Below, piece by piece: positions 1 to 8,038 of a DNA stretch of 32,129 nt. Positions within the stretch are counted from its first letter, which is position 1; each line of letters begins with the position of its first letter. Under the pieces are notes generated by a model. The model did no database searches, was not told the origin of the DNA, and worked only from the letters and a program-made list of their open reading frames with translations. Origin of the DNA: Verrucomicrobiota bacterium (lineage in GTDB: Bacteria > Verrucomicrobiota > Verrucomicrobiia > Palsa-1439); contig PLTX01000110.1 in assembly GCA_003164675.1 (NCBI GenBank), forward strand, positions 7,107 through 39,235. Direction: 5' to 3'. Position numbers and translations under genes: made by a program.

Positions 1-49
1 AAATCTGCTGGCTATGCCTTCGATGGTTCGAATCCATCCCTCTCCACCA
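1..49 (+). tRNA. 3' part of a tRNA, probably tRNA-Tyr
   Basis: The window opens inside a tRNA. Visible are the 3' side of the anticodon loop and stem (AAATCTGC), a long class II variable arm with a GGC/GCC stem, a T-arm with stem GATGG/CCATC and loop TTCGAAT, the acceptor strand CCTCTCC, discriminator A and an encoded CCA ending at base 49. Long variable arms occur in Tyr, Leu and Ser tRNAs. Discriminator A argues against Ser, and AAATCTGC is the usual context 3' of the GTA anticodon. The anticodon itself lies outside the window, so the Tyr identity is inferred. Confidence 0.8.
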
Positions 50-119
50 TCTCCAATCTCCCCGAGAAATCGCGGTTCTTGAGGCTTCTGGCCGAAACCG
101 TCGCTCTTTAAGATCCGGT

Positions 120-148
120 TTGTTGCGGGTCGAGGGATTTGCTACACT
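120..148 (+). promoter_or_regulatory. Candidate sigma-70 promoter of the secreted protease gene
   Basis: TTGTTG (120-125) and TACACT (143-148) are separated by 17 bp. The -10 box ends only 8 nt before the ATG at 157, so transcription would start at or within a base or two of the start codon. No Shine-Dalgarno sequence is present. The transcript may be leaderless. Confidence 0.4.
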
Positions 149-156
149 GAAACACC

Positions 157-2241
157 ATGCGAGTTCGAGTTTATCTCCTGATTGCGGCGTGGCTGGTGAC
201 GAACGGTCTCGCCTCGTTGCCATCATGTCACGCGGTATTATTTGAATCCACCGGTGAGACCACCTACAACACGACGGCGCCGAGCGGTACGCTCTCGGGC
301 AGCGGCTGGCAGCACGAGGGCCAGTGGGGAAATTTCCTCGGCACGCCGGTGGCCCCGATGCTTTTTCTCGCAGCCAAGCACGTCGGCGGCGCGACGGGAG
401 ACGTATTCGTGTTGAATGGATTCACCTACCACACCGTGGCGTCTAACGATTGCCCGAATTGCGATCTGCGCCTCTGGCAGGTGGCGGAAACGTTCCCCGC
501 GTATGCTTTGTTGTACACCAACAGCACCGAGGTCGGAAAGCAATGCATCATCTTCGGGCGCGGCACACAGCGAGGAGACGCCGTGACGAACACAACTGGC
601 GTCTTGAAGGGCTGGAAATGGGGCATCAGCGACAGTGTCGAGCGGTGGGGCCAGAATGTCATCTCGGGCGTGTACACGGATCAAACCAACGGCGAAATGT
701 TGCAGGCGACTTTCGGGATCAATGTATGTGATCTGACCGACGGCGACTCCAGCGGCGGAATGTTCATCCAGAACGGTTCGACGTGGCGACTCGCGGGGAT
801 TCATCACGGTGTGGACGGCCCGTTCAGCACCGACGGCACAACGAACACTCAATTCGACGCAGCGCTCCTGGACATCGGTGGCCTTTACGTTGAAGGTGTC
901 ACGAATTGGATCTTCGTCTCCCAGCAGTCGTCTGATCAGCCGAGCTCGTTTTATAGCACGCGCGTGTCGGCCAACCTAAGCTGGATCAATGGAGTCATCA
1001 ACGCGGCTTCGCCCGTGGCGCCGGTCGCCAGCTTTTCGGCAAACGCGACCAATGGACCGTGGCCGCTTACTGTCACGTTTACTGACACCTCTACAGGCAC
1101 ACTTACAAACCGATTCTGGAATTTTGGCGATGGCTCTACCACGAATACCACGGCCAATATCCTGACGCATAACTACGGCGGGTCGGGCACCAACACGGTC
1201 AGTCTGACTGTGAGGGGCCCTGCGGGCGCCAGCTCGATCACGCTCACCAACTATATCGCGATTGGCAACGAAGAGGCGCCCGCGACCCCCGAAGGGCTTG
1301 CGGTGACGTTCGTCTCGGCGAACGAGATCGACCTGATCTGGATGACATCGACGAACGCCAGCGACCTGAGTTTCGTTGGGTACGAGATTTTCCGCAACGG
1401 GGTGCAGGTCGCAGCGACCGGCGCAACGAACTGGGCCGACAGAGTGGTGGCGCCAAGCTCCAATTATTGTTATGCCGTGGTCGCCTACAACGCCCAGAGG
1501 ACGGCCTCTTCCGCAAGCGCTCCTGTGTGCACGAACACCTTCGCCTCGCCCGGCTCCTTGCGTGGTACCTACAGCGGGTTGGTCCTTCAGACCAATGCAC
1601 CGTCGGATGCGACTTCGGGCAGCCTTCAGTTGGTGATCTCCAAGACCGGAACATTTACCGCCAAACCGACCATGGGCGGCGTACGGTCGAGCTTCCGCGG
1701 GCAGTTCGACGCAAGCGGCAATTCGACCAATACCGTCACCCCGCATGGACTGAATCAACTGCAGGTGATTCTGCATCTCGACATTGAGAACCACACCGAT
1801 CAAATCACGGGAACGGTGTCGGACAACAGCACGTTCACGTCCGTGCTTCTCGCCAATCGCGCGGTGTTCAACCGCACAAATCCCTGTCCCCAAGCCGGTC
1901 AGTATACCGTGGTCTTCGACGCGCCTCCGGGCAATGAGACCAACCTTCCATCCGGCACCGGCAATGCATCGTTTGCGGTGACGAGGGCTGGCACCGGACG
2001 GATGACGGGCGTTCTGGCGGACGGAACGAAGATCAATGTGAGCGCACCCGTCTCGCAGGATGGCACGTGGCCGCTTTACGAGGCGCTCTACAGCAAGAAG
2101 CAGGGTGCGTGCATCGGCTGGGTGACGTTTGACACCAACGACACGCTGTCGGCCACCGTGGATTGGTACCGACCACCGATGCCGAAAGCCAAAACATTCC
2201 CACGCGGGTTTTCCACCACGGTCACGCTTACGGGTCAGTAA
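157..2241 (+). CDS. Secreted trypsin-like serine protease with PKD and FN3 domains
   Basis: 694 residues. A Sec signal peptide covers about residues 1-26. The N-terminal domain (about 30-285) carries a chymotrypsin-fold triad pattern: His75 in LAAKHVGG, Asp103 in CDLRLWQV and Ser198/Ser199 in DGDSSGGMF. The extra Ser in GDSSGG differs from the usual GDSGG. A PKD domain with the hallmark WNFGDG (321-326) spans about 289-369, and a fibronectin type III domain about 374-460. The remaining 230 residues are beta-rich and look like two related modules, one beginning RGTYSGLV and the other AGQYTVVF. Asn and Thr are abundant, as in verrucomicrobial exported proteins. The protein probably cleaves proteins outside the cell or at its surface, with PKD and FN3 as adhesion or spacer domains. 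No C-terminal anchor or sorting signal is visible. The ATG at 157 gives a clean signal peptide but has no ribosome binding site. Confidence 0.8.
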   Translation: MRVRVYLLIAAWLVTNGLASLPSCHAVLFESTGETTYNTTAPSGTLSGSGWQHEGQWGNFLGTPVAPMLFLAAKHVGGATGDVFVLNGFTYHTVASNDCPNCDLRLWQVAETFPAYALLYTNSTEVGKQCIIFGRGTQRGDAVTNTTGVLKGWKWGISDSVERWGQNVISGVYTDQTNGEMLQATFGINVCDLTDGDSSGGMFIQNGSTWRLAGIHHGVDGPFSTDGTTNTQFDAALLDIGGLYVEGVTNWIFVSQQSSDQPSSFYSTRVSANLSWINGVINAASPVAPVASFSANATNGPWPLTVTFTDTSTGTLTNRFWNFGDGSTTNTTANILTHNYGGSGTNTVSLTVRGPAGASSITLTNYIAIGNEEAPATPEGLAVTFVSANEIDLIWMTSTNASDLSFVGYEIFRNGVQVAATGATNWADRVVAPSSNYCYAVVAYNAQRTASSASAPVCTNTFASPGSLRGTYSGLVLQTNAPSDATSGSLQLVISKTGTFTAKPTMGGVRSSFRGQFDASGNSTNTVTPHGLNQLQVILHLDIENHTDQITGTVSDNSTFTSVLLANRAVFNRTNPCPQAGQYTVVFDAPPGNETNLPSGTGNASFAVTRAGTGRMTGVLADGTKINVSAPVSQDGTWPLYEALYSKKQGACIGWVTFDTNDTLSATVDWYRPPMPKAKTFPRGFSTTVTLTGQ

Positions 2242-2275
2242 GATGGATTGTGTTCGTGGAGAACCGCGGGGCATC

Positions 2276-4531
2276 ATGGGGACCGCCCCCCGAGACAAGT
2301 TGTCGTGGATGCAGCGCGCAGTCCTCGGCGTCGTGTGCGCGCTGGTCATCGGAGTCTACGCCGGCACGACCCACTCGGGCTTTTGGGAATCGTTGAGCCT
2401 GAATCCGGCGGAGAGTTACTACAATTTGCTGGTCCAGGGTTTTCGCGCCGGCCAACTCAGCCTGAACAAGGCTGCGCCGGCCGGACTGACCCAACTCGCC
2501 GACCCTTATGATCCGGTCGCCAACGCTCATTATCGGGGCGCGTTCTATCAATTGCATGACCTGAGCTACTACAAGGGCAAGCTGTACCTCTACTTCGGGG
2601 TTGTGCCCGCCTTGTTGTTGTTCTGGCCCTGGGTCACGCTGACCGGACATTGTCTTTTCCACCGCCAAGCGGTGGCGATCTTTTGCACCGCAGGCTATCT
2701 GGTCAGCCTGGGGGTGTTGTGCGCGCTGTGGCGGCGCTACTTTTCGGAAGTGAGCGTATGGGTGATGGCGGCAGGTGCTCTGGCATTGGGTCTGGCAACC
2801 GGCATGCCCGTCTTGCTGTCACGGTGCTCGGTTTACGAGGTGCCGATCAGCTGCGGGTATATGCTAACGATGCTGGCGCTGGGGGCGATCTGGTGCGCGT
2901 TGCACAACTCGGAGCGGAAGCGCCGGTGGCTGGTCGCGGCGAGCGTCGCCTACGGACTGGCAATCGGGGCGCGTCCCTCGTTGTTGTTTGGCGCCATCGT
3001 CCTGCTGGTTCCAGTGGCTCAAGCGTGGCGTGAGAAGCGGAGGGTTTGGCCGCTGCTGGCCGCGGCGATCGGTCCCGTCGCGCTGGCCGGATTGGGATTG
3101 ATGCTTTACAACACACGGCGATTCGGCAATCCGCTGGAATTCGGACTGCGGTACGAGTTGGCCGCTGAGCGGCAAGACATGATGCAACTCTTGGGTCTGC
3201 GCTATCTCTGGTACAATCTCCACGCCTATTTTTTGGAGCGTGTCCGATGGAGGAGCCAGTTCCCCTTCGTGACAGAAGTTGGCGTGCTACCCGTGCCGGC
3301 GAGCCATTGGCTATCGGAAACCGCCTTCGGCGTCTTGATCTACATTCCGCTCGTCTGGCTGGGGCTGGCTGCGCCACTGGCGTGGCACAACCGGCCGGCG
3401 GAACAACGCTCGGTGCTGTGCGGGTTCCTGGGGGCGGTGGTCCTGTTCAGCGGGATTTGCGTGTTCACCGTGGGCATCTTCTTCGCCACATGTATCCGCT
3501 ATGAGGTGGATTTCCTGCCCGCACTACTGCTGGTGGCTGTTGTCGGCATCTTCGGATTGGAGCGCGCGCTGGCTGATCAGCCGATGTGGCGGCGCGCCGC
3601 GCGTTGCGGTTGGGGCCTGCTGCTCGGCTTTTCCGTCGCGTTTAACCTGTTGGCGAGCGCCGAGCATTACGCCGGGTCCTGCGACCTTCTCGGAATGACG
3701 TTGATGGAGCTGGACAAAACGACGGAAGCGAAGGAAAGCTTCAAGCAGGCGCTACGGATCGATCCCGGCTACGCCTCTGCATACAACAACCTGGGATTGA
3801 TCTCGGCGCGAGCAGGCAATGTTCGGGAGGCGATCAGACAGTATGAGGAGGCGTTGCGGCTCCAACCCGATTTGGCGGATGCGCACAACAACCTCGGTGT
3901 GGCTCTGCTGACGATTGGCAGGATCGATGAGGCGATCCAACACTATGAGCAAGCGCTGCAGCTGCAGCCCGATAGGGCCGAGACGCGCTACAATTTGGGA
4001 AACGCTCTCGTTCGTACCCACAATCTGGACGCGGCAATCCGACAGTATCAGGAAGTGCTCCGCCTTCAACCAAACCGCCGTGAAGCGCGCTACAACATCG
4101 GTGAAGTCCTGCTCGCGCGGGACAGGATCCAGGAGGCGATTGGGCAATATGAACAGGCGTTGCGGATAGATCCCGCCTATGCCGAGGCGCACGATAAATT
4201 GGGAAAGGCATTGGCTCAATCCGGCAGGCTGGAAGACGCGATCCCGCACTTTGAACAGGCGTTACGGCTCGAGCCGGAAAATGCCGAGGCGCACAACGGT
4301 CTGGCAAACGCCCGGATGCTGCAAGGGAGGGTCGAGGAAGCAATCCACCACTACGAGCGGGCGTTGCAGATCGCACCGGATTCCGCCGCGACGCACTATA
4401 ATCTCGGGGTCACTTGGGAGCGCGCGGGCCGCGTGTCCGAGGCAACCACGCAATACGAGCAGGCGTTGAATCTCAAGCCGGATTTGTCCGTTGCCCGGGA
4501 CGCTCTTGCCCGACTGCGGGCGGGTCAGTGA
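2276..4531 (+). CDS. Multi-pass membrane protein with seven C-terminal TPRs, GT-C-like
   Basis: 751 residues from the ATG at 2276; an in-frame ATG at 2243, one base after the upstream stop, is an alternative. The first 460 or so residues contain about ten hydrophobic segments. An early extracytoplasmic-type loop reads DPYDPVANAHYRG and LHDLSYYKGKLYLYFG, a pattern seen in dolichyl-phosphate-mannose-type (GT-C/PMT-like) glycosyltransferases. The C-terminus holds one partial and seven exact 34-residue tetratricopeptide repeats, encoded from 3767 to 4480, with the consensus AEAxNNLGxAL and EAIxxYEQALxLxP. TPRs usually bind protein partners. Joined to a GT-C-like membrane part, this suggests transfer or modification of sugars on a membrane complex. 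Neither the donor nor the acceptor can be read from sequence. It starts just after the protease gene and is probably co-transcribed with it. Its stop overlaps the convergent surface-protein gene by 7 bp. Confidence 0.75.
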   Translation: MGTAPRDKLSWMQRAVLGVVCALVIGVYAGTTHSGFWESLSLNPAESYYNLLVQGFRAGQLSLNKAAPAGLTQLADPYDPVANAHYRGAFYQLHDLSYYKGKLYLYFGVVPALLLFWPWVTLTGHCLFHRQAVAIFCTAGYLVSLGVLCALWRRYFSEVSVWVMAAGALALGLATGMPVLLSRCSVYEVPISCGYMLTMLALGAIWCALHNSERKRRWLVAASVAYGLAIGARPSLLFGAIVLLVPVAQAWREKRRVWPLLAAAIGPVALAGLGLMLYNTRRFGNPLEFGLRYELAAERQDMMQLLGLRYLWYNLHAYFLERVRWRSQFPFVTEVGVLPVPASHWLSETAFGVLIYIPLVWLGLAAPLAWHNRPAEQRSVLCGFLGAVVLFSGICVFTVGIFFATCIRYEVDFLPALLLVAVVGIFGLERALADQPMWRRAARCGWGLLLGFSVAFNLLASAEHYAGSCDLLGMTLMELDKTTEAKESFKQALRIDPGYASAYNNLGLISARAGNVREAIRQYEEALRLQPDLADAHNNLGVALLTIGRIDEAIQHYEQALQLQPDRAETRYNLGNALVRTHNLDAAIRQYQEVLRLQPNRREARYNIGEVLLARDRIQEAIGQYEQALRIDPAYAEAHDKLGKALAQSGRLEDAIPHFEQALRLEPENAEAHNGLANARMLQGRVEEAIHHYERALQIAPDSAATHYNLGVTWERAGRVSEATTQYEQALNLKPDLSVARDALARLRAGQ
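3767..4480 (+). repeat. Seven tandem 102-bp TPR-coding units
   Basis: Seven consecutive units of exactly 34 codons inside the membrane-TPR gene, without insertions or deletions. The units are diverged at the DNA level, so they reflect protein-level repetition and not a recent expansion. Confidence 0.85.
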
Positions 4532-5304
4532 GCGACGATTGACTTCCGCACAACTCCCCATTGCATGGCCGCCAGCGCCCCGAGCATGCCCGCCGCCAAA
4601 AGTGTAATCGTGGGAGTTTCGCCAATATCATTCGCCGCGGCTTCGCCGATCAACTCCGGTTGTTTGAGGCTCGTGCCGTATTGGAATGTGACGTTGGAAA
4701 TGTCCGAAAGGGAAAAGTTGTTCGGCAGTCCGGAAAAAGTGAACACGACGGAGTTCTGAATCACCGCTTGATTCTTGAGGCTGCCACGATCGTTGCCGCC
4801 GAGATCGTCGAGGGTGGTGATTCCGAACGATATGCCGCCGAACGACCCGAATCCTTTGATTTTCTTGCTGGAGAAGAGATTTTTCGTGCCAAACCATTTC
4901 AGGCTGGTGCTGGAAATCCCTTCGTCCGTTCCGTTCGGAGCGCGGACCAAATCGTTCCGATACGCCCACTGCGAGCCAACGTCGCCAGCGAAACCGAGCG
5001 GCAAGCGATGGCCGATGACCGAGCTGCCGTGCGCAACTTCCGCCGACTCGGGTGTTAGCTTCGGATCTCCATTGATCGTGAAAAAAATTCCCGTGAGGAT
5101 ATCGTCGGCATTGGCGGGGTCGAACGTGCCGGTATTGGAGAGGGTGACGATCAGGTCGAGATCCGAGATGCTGAATGTGGCCGAAGCGTTCAAGGTTTCG
5201 CCCGGATCATCCCCCGGGGCCGTGGCCGTGAAGGTTTGACCGCGCACGACCGAACTAATGGCTGCTATCGCGAATACGACGCCGACTCTCGCAACGATTC
5301 TCAT
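4525..5304 (-). CDS. Exported PEP-CTERM-like surface protein, degenerate sorting signal
   Basis: 259 residues. It has a signal peptide (about 1-22, ending VVRGQ) and a beta-rich body. The C-terminal tail is a hydrophobic helix followed by basic residues (GETPTITLLAAGMLGALAA, then WGVVRK). This matches the layout of PEP-CTERM signals cut by exosortase, but the Pro-Glu-Pro box is replaced by ETP. It is a paralogue of the protein at 14764-15561. Shared motifs are GDDxGET, DILTxxFFTxxGDPxLT, SxWAY, NEGIS/DEGIS and LSxISNVxFxYG. The family probably forms surface or extracellular-matrix material; I cannot name it further. On the minus strand GGGGA lies 9 nt before the ATG. Its stop overlaps the stop of the convergent TPR gene. 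Confidence 0.7.
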   Translation of the reverse strand: MRIVARVGVVFAIAAISSVVRGQTFTATAPGDDPGETLNASATFSISDLDLIVTLSNTGTFDPANADDILTGIFFTINGDPKLTPESAEVAHGSSVIGHRLPLGFAGDVGSQWAYRNDLVRAPNGTDEGISSTSLKWFGTKNLFSSKKIKGFGSFGGISFGITTLDDLGGNDRGSLKNQAVIQNSVVFTFSGLPNNFSLSDISNVTFQYGTSLKQPELIGEAAANDIGETPTITLLAAGMLGALAAMQWGVVRKSIVAH

Positions 5305-5768
5305 ACAATGATGTCCCCGTACGACGGCATCCCCAACGTCTCATCACCTTGGAAAGCACCAACTGGACCAATATCCCGACAAACCGCAACGACGTAACCC
5401 GTTGCATGCCAATGAAAATAAGGCGTACAAGACGACGCGCGCGCATCTGACAGCCGCGGCCAATGTCGCAGTTCGCAATGTTTGGAGGCTTGGGAGAGCA
5501 CCGCGGCAGCAGCCATCACACGAAAGAACAGCACACAGGAACGCGATCCGTCAGGGCCGCCGGAGCCGTTTTGTCGAATCCACCGCCAGCCAGCCGCTCG
5601 GCACTTCCATCAGGGCGTCGGCGAACGTGAACGCGCTGAACGCGCGTCGTTGAGACCGAGATCGGCCTTCATCGCGGGCGCGAGCGAGTTGGCCAAAGAT
5701 TTTCCTTGCGGTCGCGCCGCCCGGCCATACGATGCGCCCCGGACGCGGTATTGCCAATGCGTGACACC
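5305..5768. other. Gene-free stretch before the Old Yellow Enzyme gene
   Basis: The right part (5551-5705) holds a decayed MFS transporter remnant on the minus strand. In the left part (5305-5550), which should contain the promoter of the surface-protein gene, I see no convincing -35/-10 pair, terminator, repeat or gene. TGGCATG (minus strand, 5405-5411) resembles a sigma-54 -24 box, but the -12 GC is missing. Confidence 0.5.
5551..5705 (-). pseudogene. Remnant of an MFS transporter N-terminus (frameshifted)
   Basis: Read on the minus strand, one frame gives LANSLAPAMKADLGLND. A second frame takes over and gives FSAFTFADALMEVPSGWLA, then a stop at 5551. Together these follow the TM1-loop-TM2 signature of major facilitator transporters of the phthalate/hexuronate type (LSVAAPAMxxDLGLx, then FSAFxxGYALxEIPSGWLAD). 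About five residues and the reading frame are lost at the junction, the GWLAD motif has become GWLAV, and nothing recognisable follows. Some 50 of about 430 codons survive. No start codon or ribosome binding site remains. The homology is inferred from motif memory. Confidence 0.65.
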
Positions 5769-6845
5769 ATGCCAGATCTGTTCGAAACACTGAAACTGCG
5801 CGGCCTGACCCTCAGGAACCGTATCGCCGTCTCCCCGATGTGCATGTATTCCGGCGAGGACGGCTTTGCCAACGACTGGCACCTTGTGCATCTCGGCAGC
5901 CGGGCCTGCGGCGGCGCCGCGCTGGTCATCGCCGAGGCCACTGCCGTCGAACCCGAAGGCCGCATTTCGCCCGGCGACCTCGGGTTGTGGAAGGACGACC
6001 ATATCGAGTTTCTGAAACGCGTCACGGCGTTTGTCAAATCCCAGGGCGCCGCGCCCGGCATTCAGCTCGCCCACGCGGGCCGCAAAGCCAGCACCTACTC
6101 GCCGCACGTGCGCTCGCAGAAAGGTTATATTCTGATAGGGCAGGGCGGCTGGAAGACAGTTGCCCCCAGCCCGATCCCGTTCGATCCCACCGCGCCGGTG
6201 CCGGAGGAGCTGACGACCGACGGCATCCAACGCGTCATCCACGAATTCGTCGAGGCCGCCGCTCGCGCCCTGGCGGCGGGCTTTGAAGTGGTCGAGATCC
6301 ACTCGGCCCACGGCTATCTGCTCCACGAGTTTCTCTCGCCCATCTCGAATCATCGCCACGACAACTACGGCGGCTCGTTTGAGAACCGCACCCGACTCGT
6401 GCGCGAGGTGGTTTCCGCCTTGCGGAAGGTCTGGCCCGACGAAAAGCCGCTCTTTCTGCGCATCTCCGCCACCGATTGGAAAGAGCCCGACGGCTGGACC
6501 GTCGAGCAATCGGTCGAACTCGCGAAAGCGGTGAAGGGATTGGGCGTTGACCTGATCGACTGTTCGTCCGGCGGCCTGGTACCCGACGCCAAAGTCCCTG
6601 CGACGCCCGGCTATCAGGTTCCATTCGCCGAAAAGATCCGCGGCAAAGCTGGCATCGCCACCGGTGCGGTTGGACTGATCACGTCCGCCGAACAAGCCGA
6701 CCACATCATCCGCAACGGACAAGCCGACCTTGTCCTTCTCGCCCGCCAGTTCCTCTGCGACCCGTATTTTCCTCTCCACGCCGCCGCCGAACTGCGCGTC
6801 GACATCCCCTGGCCCAAACAGTACGAACGCGCGAAGGAGAAATAG
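5769..6845 (+). CDS. NADH:flavin oxidoreductase, Old Yellow Enzyme (YqjM/NamA class)
   Basis: 358 residues, the normal length for the class. This is an FMN-dependent TIM-barrel ene-reductase that reduces activated C=C bonds with NAD(P)H. Class hallmarks are SPMCMYS with the redox-tuning Cys25 and Tyr28, QLAHAGRK (99-106), the substrate-anion-binding pair His178/His181 in HSAHGYLLHEFLSP, and YGGSFENR. DCSSGGLVP and ATGAVGLI near the C-terminus help bind the FMN phosphate. The ATG at 5769 aligns with the family N-terminus (MPDLFETLKLRGLTLRNR); an in-frame ATG at 5757 would add four residues. Neither has a clear ribosome binding site. The physiological substrate is unknown. It stands between the MFS remnant and a glycosyltransferase, without an evident functional partner. 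Confidence 0.92.
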   Translation: MPDLFETLKLRGLTLRNRIAVSPMCMYSGEDGFANDWHLVHLGSRACGGAALVIAEATAVEPEGRISPGDLGLWKDDHIEFLKRVTAFVKSQGAAPGIQLAHAGRKASTYSPHVRSQKGYILIGQGGWKTVAPSPIPFDPTAPVPEELTTDGIQRVIHEFVEAAARALAAGFEVVEIHSAHGYLLHEFLSPISNHRHDNYGGSFENRTRLVREVVSALRKVWPDEKPLFLRISATDWKEPDGWTVEQSVELAKAVKGLGVDLIDCSSGGLVPDAKVPATPGYQVPFAEKIRGKAGIATGAVGLITSAEQADHIIRNGQADLVLLARQFLCDPYFPLHAAAELRVDIPWPKQYERAKEK

Positions 6846-6956
6846 CGACAACCCTCCGTCTCGTTCAACCTCGTGGTCCCGCCTTTCGGCTTGCAGCGCC
6901 ACCCGCCCGGCGGTAGCTTTGGGCCGGTGTGGGTTGGGGCGAGTCCCGATATCCAA

Positions 6957-7709
6957 ATGAAGAAATCTGGTCAGAGAACGGAGATCATCAGGGAGGTGAG
7001 TTCGATTTCGTTCATTGTCCCCGCGTGGAACGAAGAGTCGGTCCTCGGGCAGACAATCGACGCGATCAAAAACTCCGCGCGACAACTCCCGCTCACCAGC
7101 GAGGTCATCGTGGTCGATGACAGCTCGACAGATCAGACCGCGGACATCGCGGTCGCTCACGGAGCGCGGGTGGTGCGCGTCCAACATCGGCAAATTGCCG
7201 CAACCCGCAATGCGGGGGCGCTCCAGGCCCACGGGGACGTGTTGTTTTTCGTGGATGCGGACACGCTCATCGGCGAAGCGGTCGTCAAAGCCGCGATCGG
7301 ATCCGTGCAGCGTGGCGCGGTGGGCGGCGGCTGCCGTTTTCGGTTCAACGGTCGAATCCCGCTGTACGCCCGGGTGCTCGAAACGGTGACGGTGAGGCTC
7401 TACCGGTTCGTCGGAATCGCCGCGGGCTGTTTCCTCTTTTGCACACGCGAAGCGTTCGAGAGCGTGAACGGATTCAACCCGCAACTCTACGCGGCGGAAG
7501 AGGGCGCGATGAGTCTTGCGTTGCGGCGGCAGGGGAAATTCGTGATTTTGCGCGAGAGTGTGACAACCTCGGGCCGGAAACTGCGGACCTGTTCGGCACG
7601 AAAAATCTTTGCGCCGATCGTGCAAATCGCGTTCCACGGGCATCGCTACCTTCGGAATCGCCACGGCATGGATATCTGGTACGGAGACCGCCGTCCCGAC
7701 CACAGTTGA
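6957..7709 (+). CDS. Family 2 glycosyltransferase
   Basis: 250 residues with a GT-A fold. Motifs in order are FIVPAWNEE (19-27), a nucleotide-binding strand EVIVVDDSSTDQT (49-61), RNAGALQAHGDVLFFVDADT (84-103) with the metal- and UDP-sugar-binding DxD (Asp100, Asp102), and GFNPQLYAAEEG, which carries the likely catalytic acidic residues. There is no long transmembrane helix at either end, so it is probably soluble or peripheral at the inner membrane. It would transfer a sugar from a nucleotide donor to an envelope glycan or lipid. I chose the ATG at 6957 because homology begins soon after it. An upstream GTG at 6873 is in frame, but the extra residues look like translated intergenic DNA. The small lipoprotein gene begins 6 nt after its stop. 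Confidence 0.85.
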   Translation: MKKSGQRTEIIREVSSISFIVPAWNEESVLGQTIDAIKNSARQLPLTSEVIVVDDSSTDQTADIAVAHGARVVRVQHRQIAATRNAGALQAHGDVLFFVDADTLIGEAVVKAAIGSVQRGAVGGGCRFRFNGRIPLYARVLETVTVRLYRFVGIAAGCFLFCTREAFESVNGFNPQLYAAEEGAMSLALRRQGKFVILRESVTTSGRKLRTCSARKIFAPIVQIAFHGHRYLRNRHGMDIWYGDRRPDHS

Positions 7710-7715
7710 TGGGAA

Positions 7716-7895
7716 ATGAAAATGGAAGCCCCGACACCGACACCGTCGCCCTCCGTCCCTCGCTCCGTAACACGATTGCCTCTCGTGCTGCTCCTCGCCG
7801 CATTGACGGTGGTTTTCAGCACGGGTTGCGCCTCGATGCAATGTTCGACCTGCCCGGACGCCCGGAACCAAGCGGCGCACGAGTCGCAAGCCTAG
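7716..7895 (+). CDS. Tiny Cys-containing lipoprotein
   Basis: 59 residues from the ATG at 7716; the ATG at 7722 is an alternative. A Pro/Thr/Ser-rich basic N-terminus is followed by a hydrophobic stretch (LPLVLLLAALTVVF) and a lipobox, STGC, that would be cut before Cys38 and lipidated. The mature part is only 22 residues, with Cys43 and Cys46 as CxxC. It begins 6 nt after the glycosyltransferase stop, with GGGAA just upstream, so it is probably in the same transcript. No function can be assigned. The lipobox and the tight spacing are the evidence that it is real; the short length keeps confidence moderate. Confidence 0.55.
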   Translation: MKMEAPTPTPSPSVPRSVTRLPLVLLLAALTVVFSTGCASMQCSTCPDARNQAAHESQA

Positions 7896-8038
7896 TTGCT
7901 CACAAGGTCCACCACCAGGGCGGCTCATCGTGCATTCTGTGCTCGCCTCTGTCCTGCATGGCCGTTGCATTCAGACGCAGGGCCGAGTTGCTGGTCGGCC
8001 AAGCTGCGGTCCTGCCACGTTGGAAAACCCAACTCGAC

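Noticed and set aside
976-2349. Long minus-strand frame (457 codons) opposite the secreted protease
   Set aside because: Antisense shadow of a gene with clear signal peptide, PKD and FN3 domains; the translated composition is His/Arg-rich and unlike a folded protein.
5349-5390. Plus-strand LESTNWTNIPTN, similar to C-terminal repeats of exported verrucomicrobial proteins
   Set aside because: A 12-residue match with no supporting sequence on either side.
6846-6956. Upstream in-frame extension of the glycosyltransferase from GTG at 6873
   Set aside because: The extra 28 residues are Pro/Gly-rich translated spacer and precede the normal family N-terminus; the ATG at 6957 is preferred.
5610-7970. 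Very long open frame on the minus strand (786 codons) across the Old Yellow Enzyme and glycosyltransferase genes
   Set aside because: It is antisense to two well-recognised enzymes, is rich in Arg, Gly and His as expected for a shadow frame in GC-rich DNA, and shows no domain except its last codons, which belong to the MFS remnant.
7896-8038. Frame continuing after the tiny lipoprotein with scattered Cys residues
   Set aside because: No start codon with a ribosome binding site and no consistent pattern in any frame; probably spacer.
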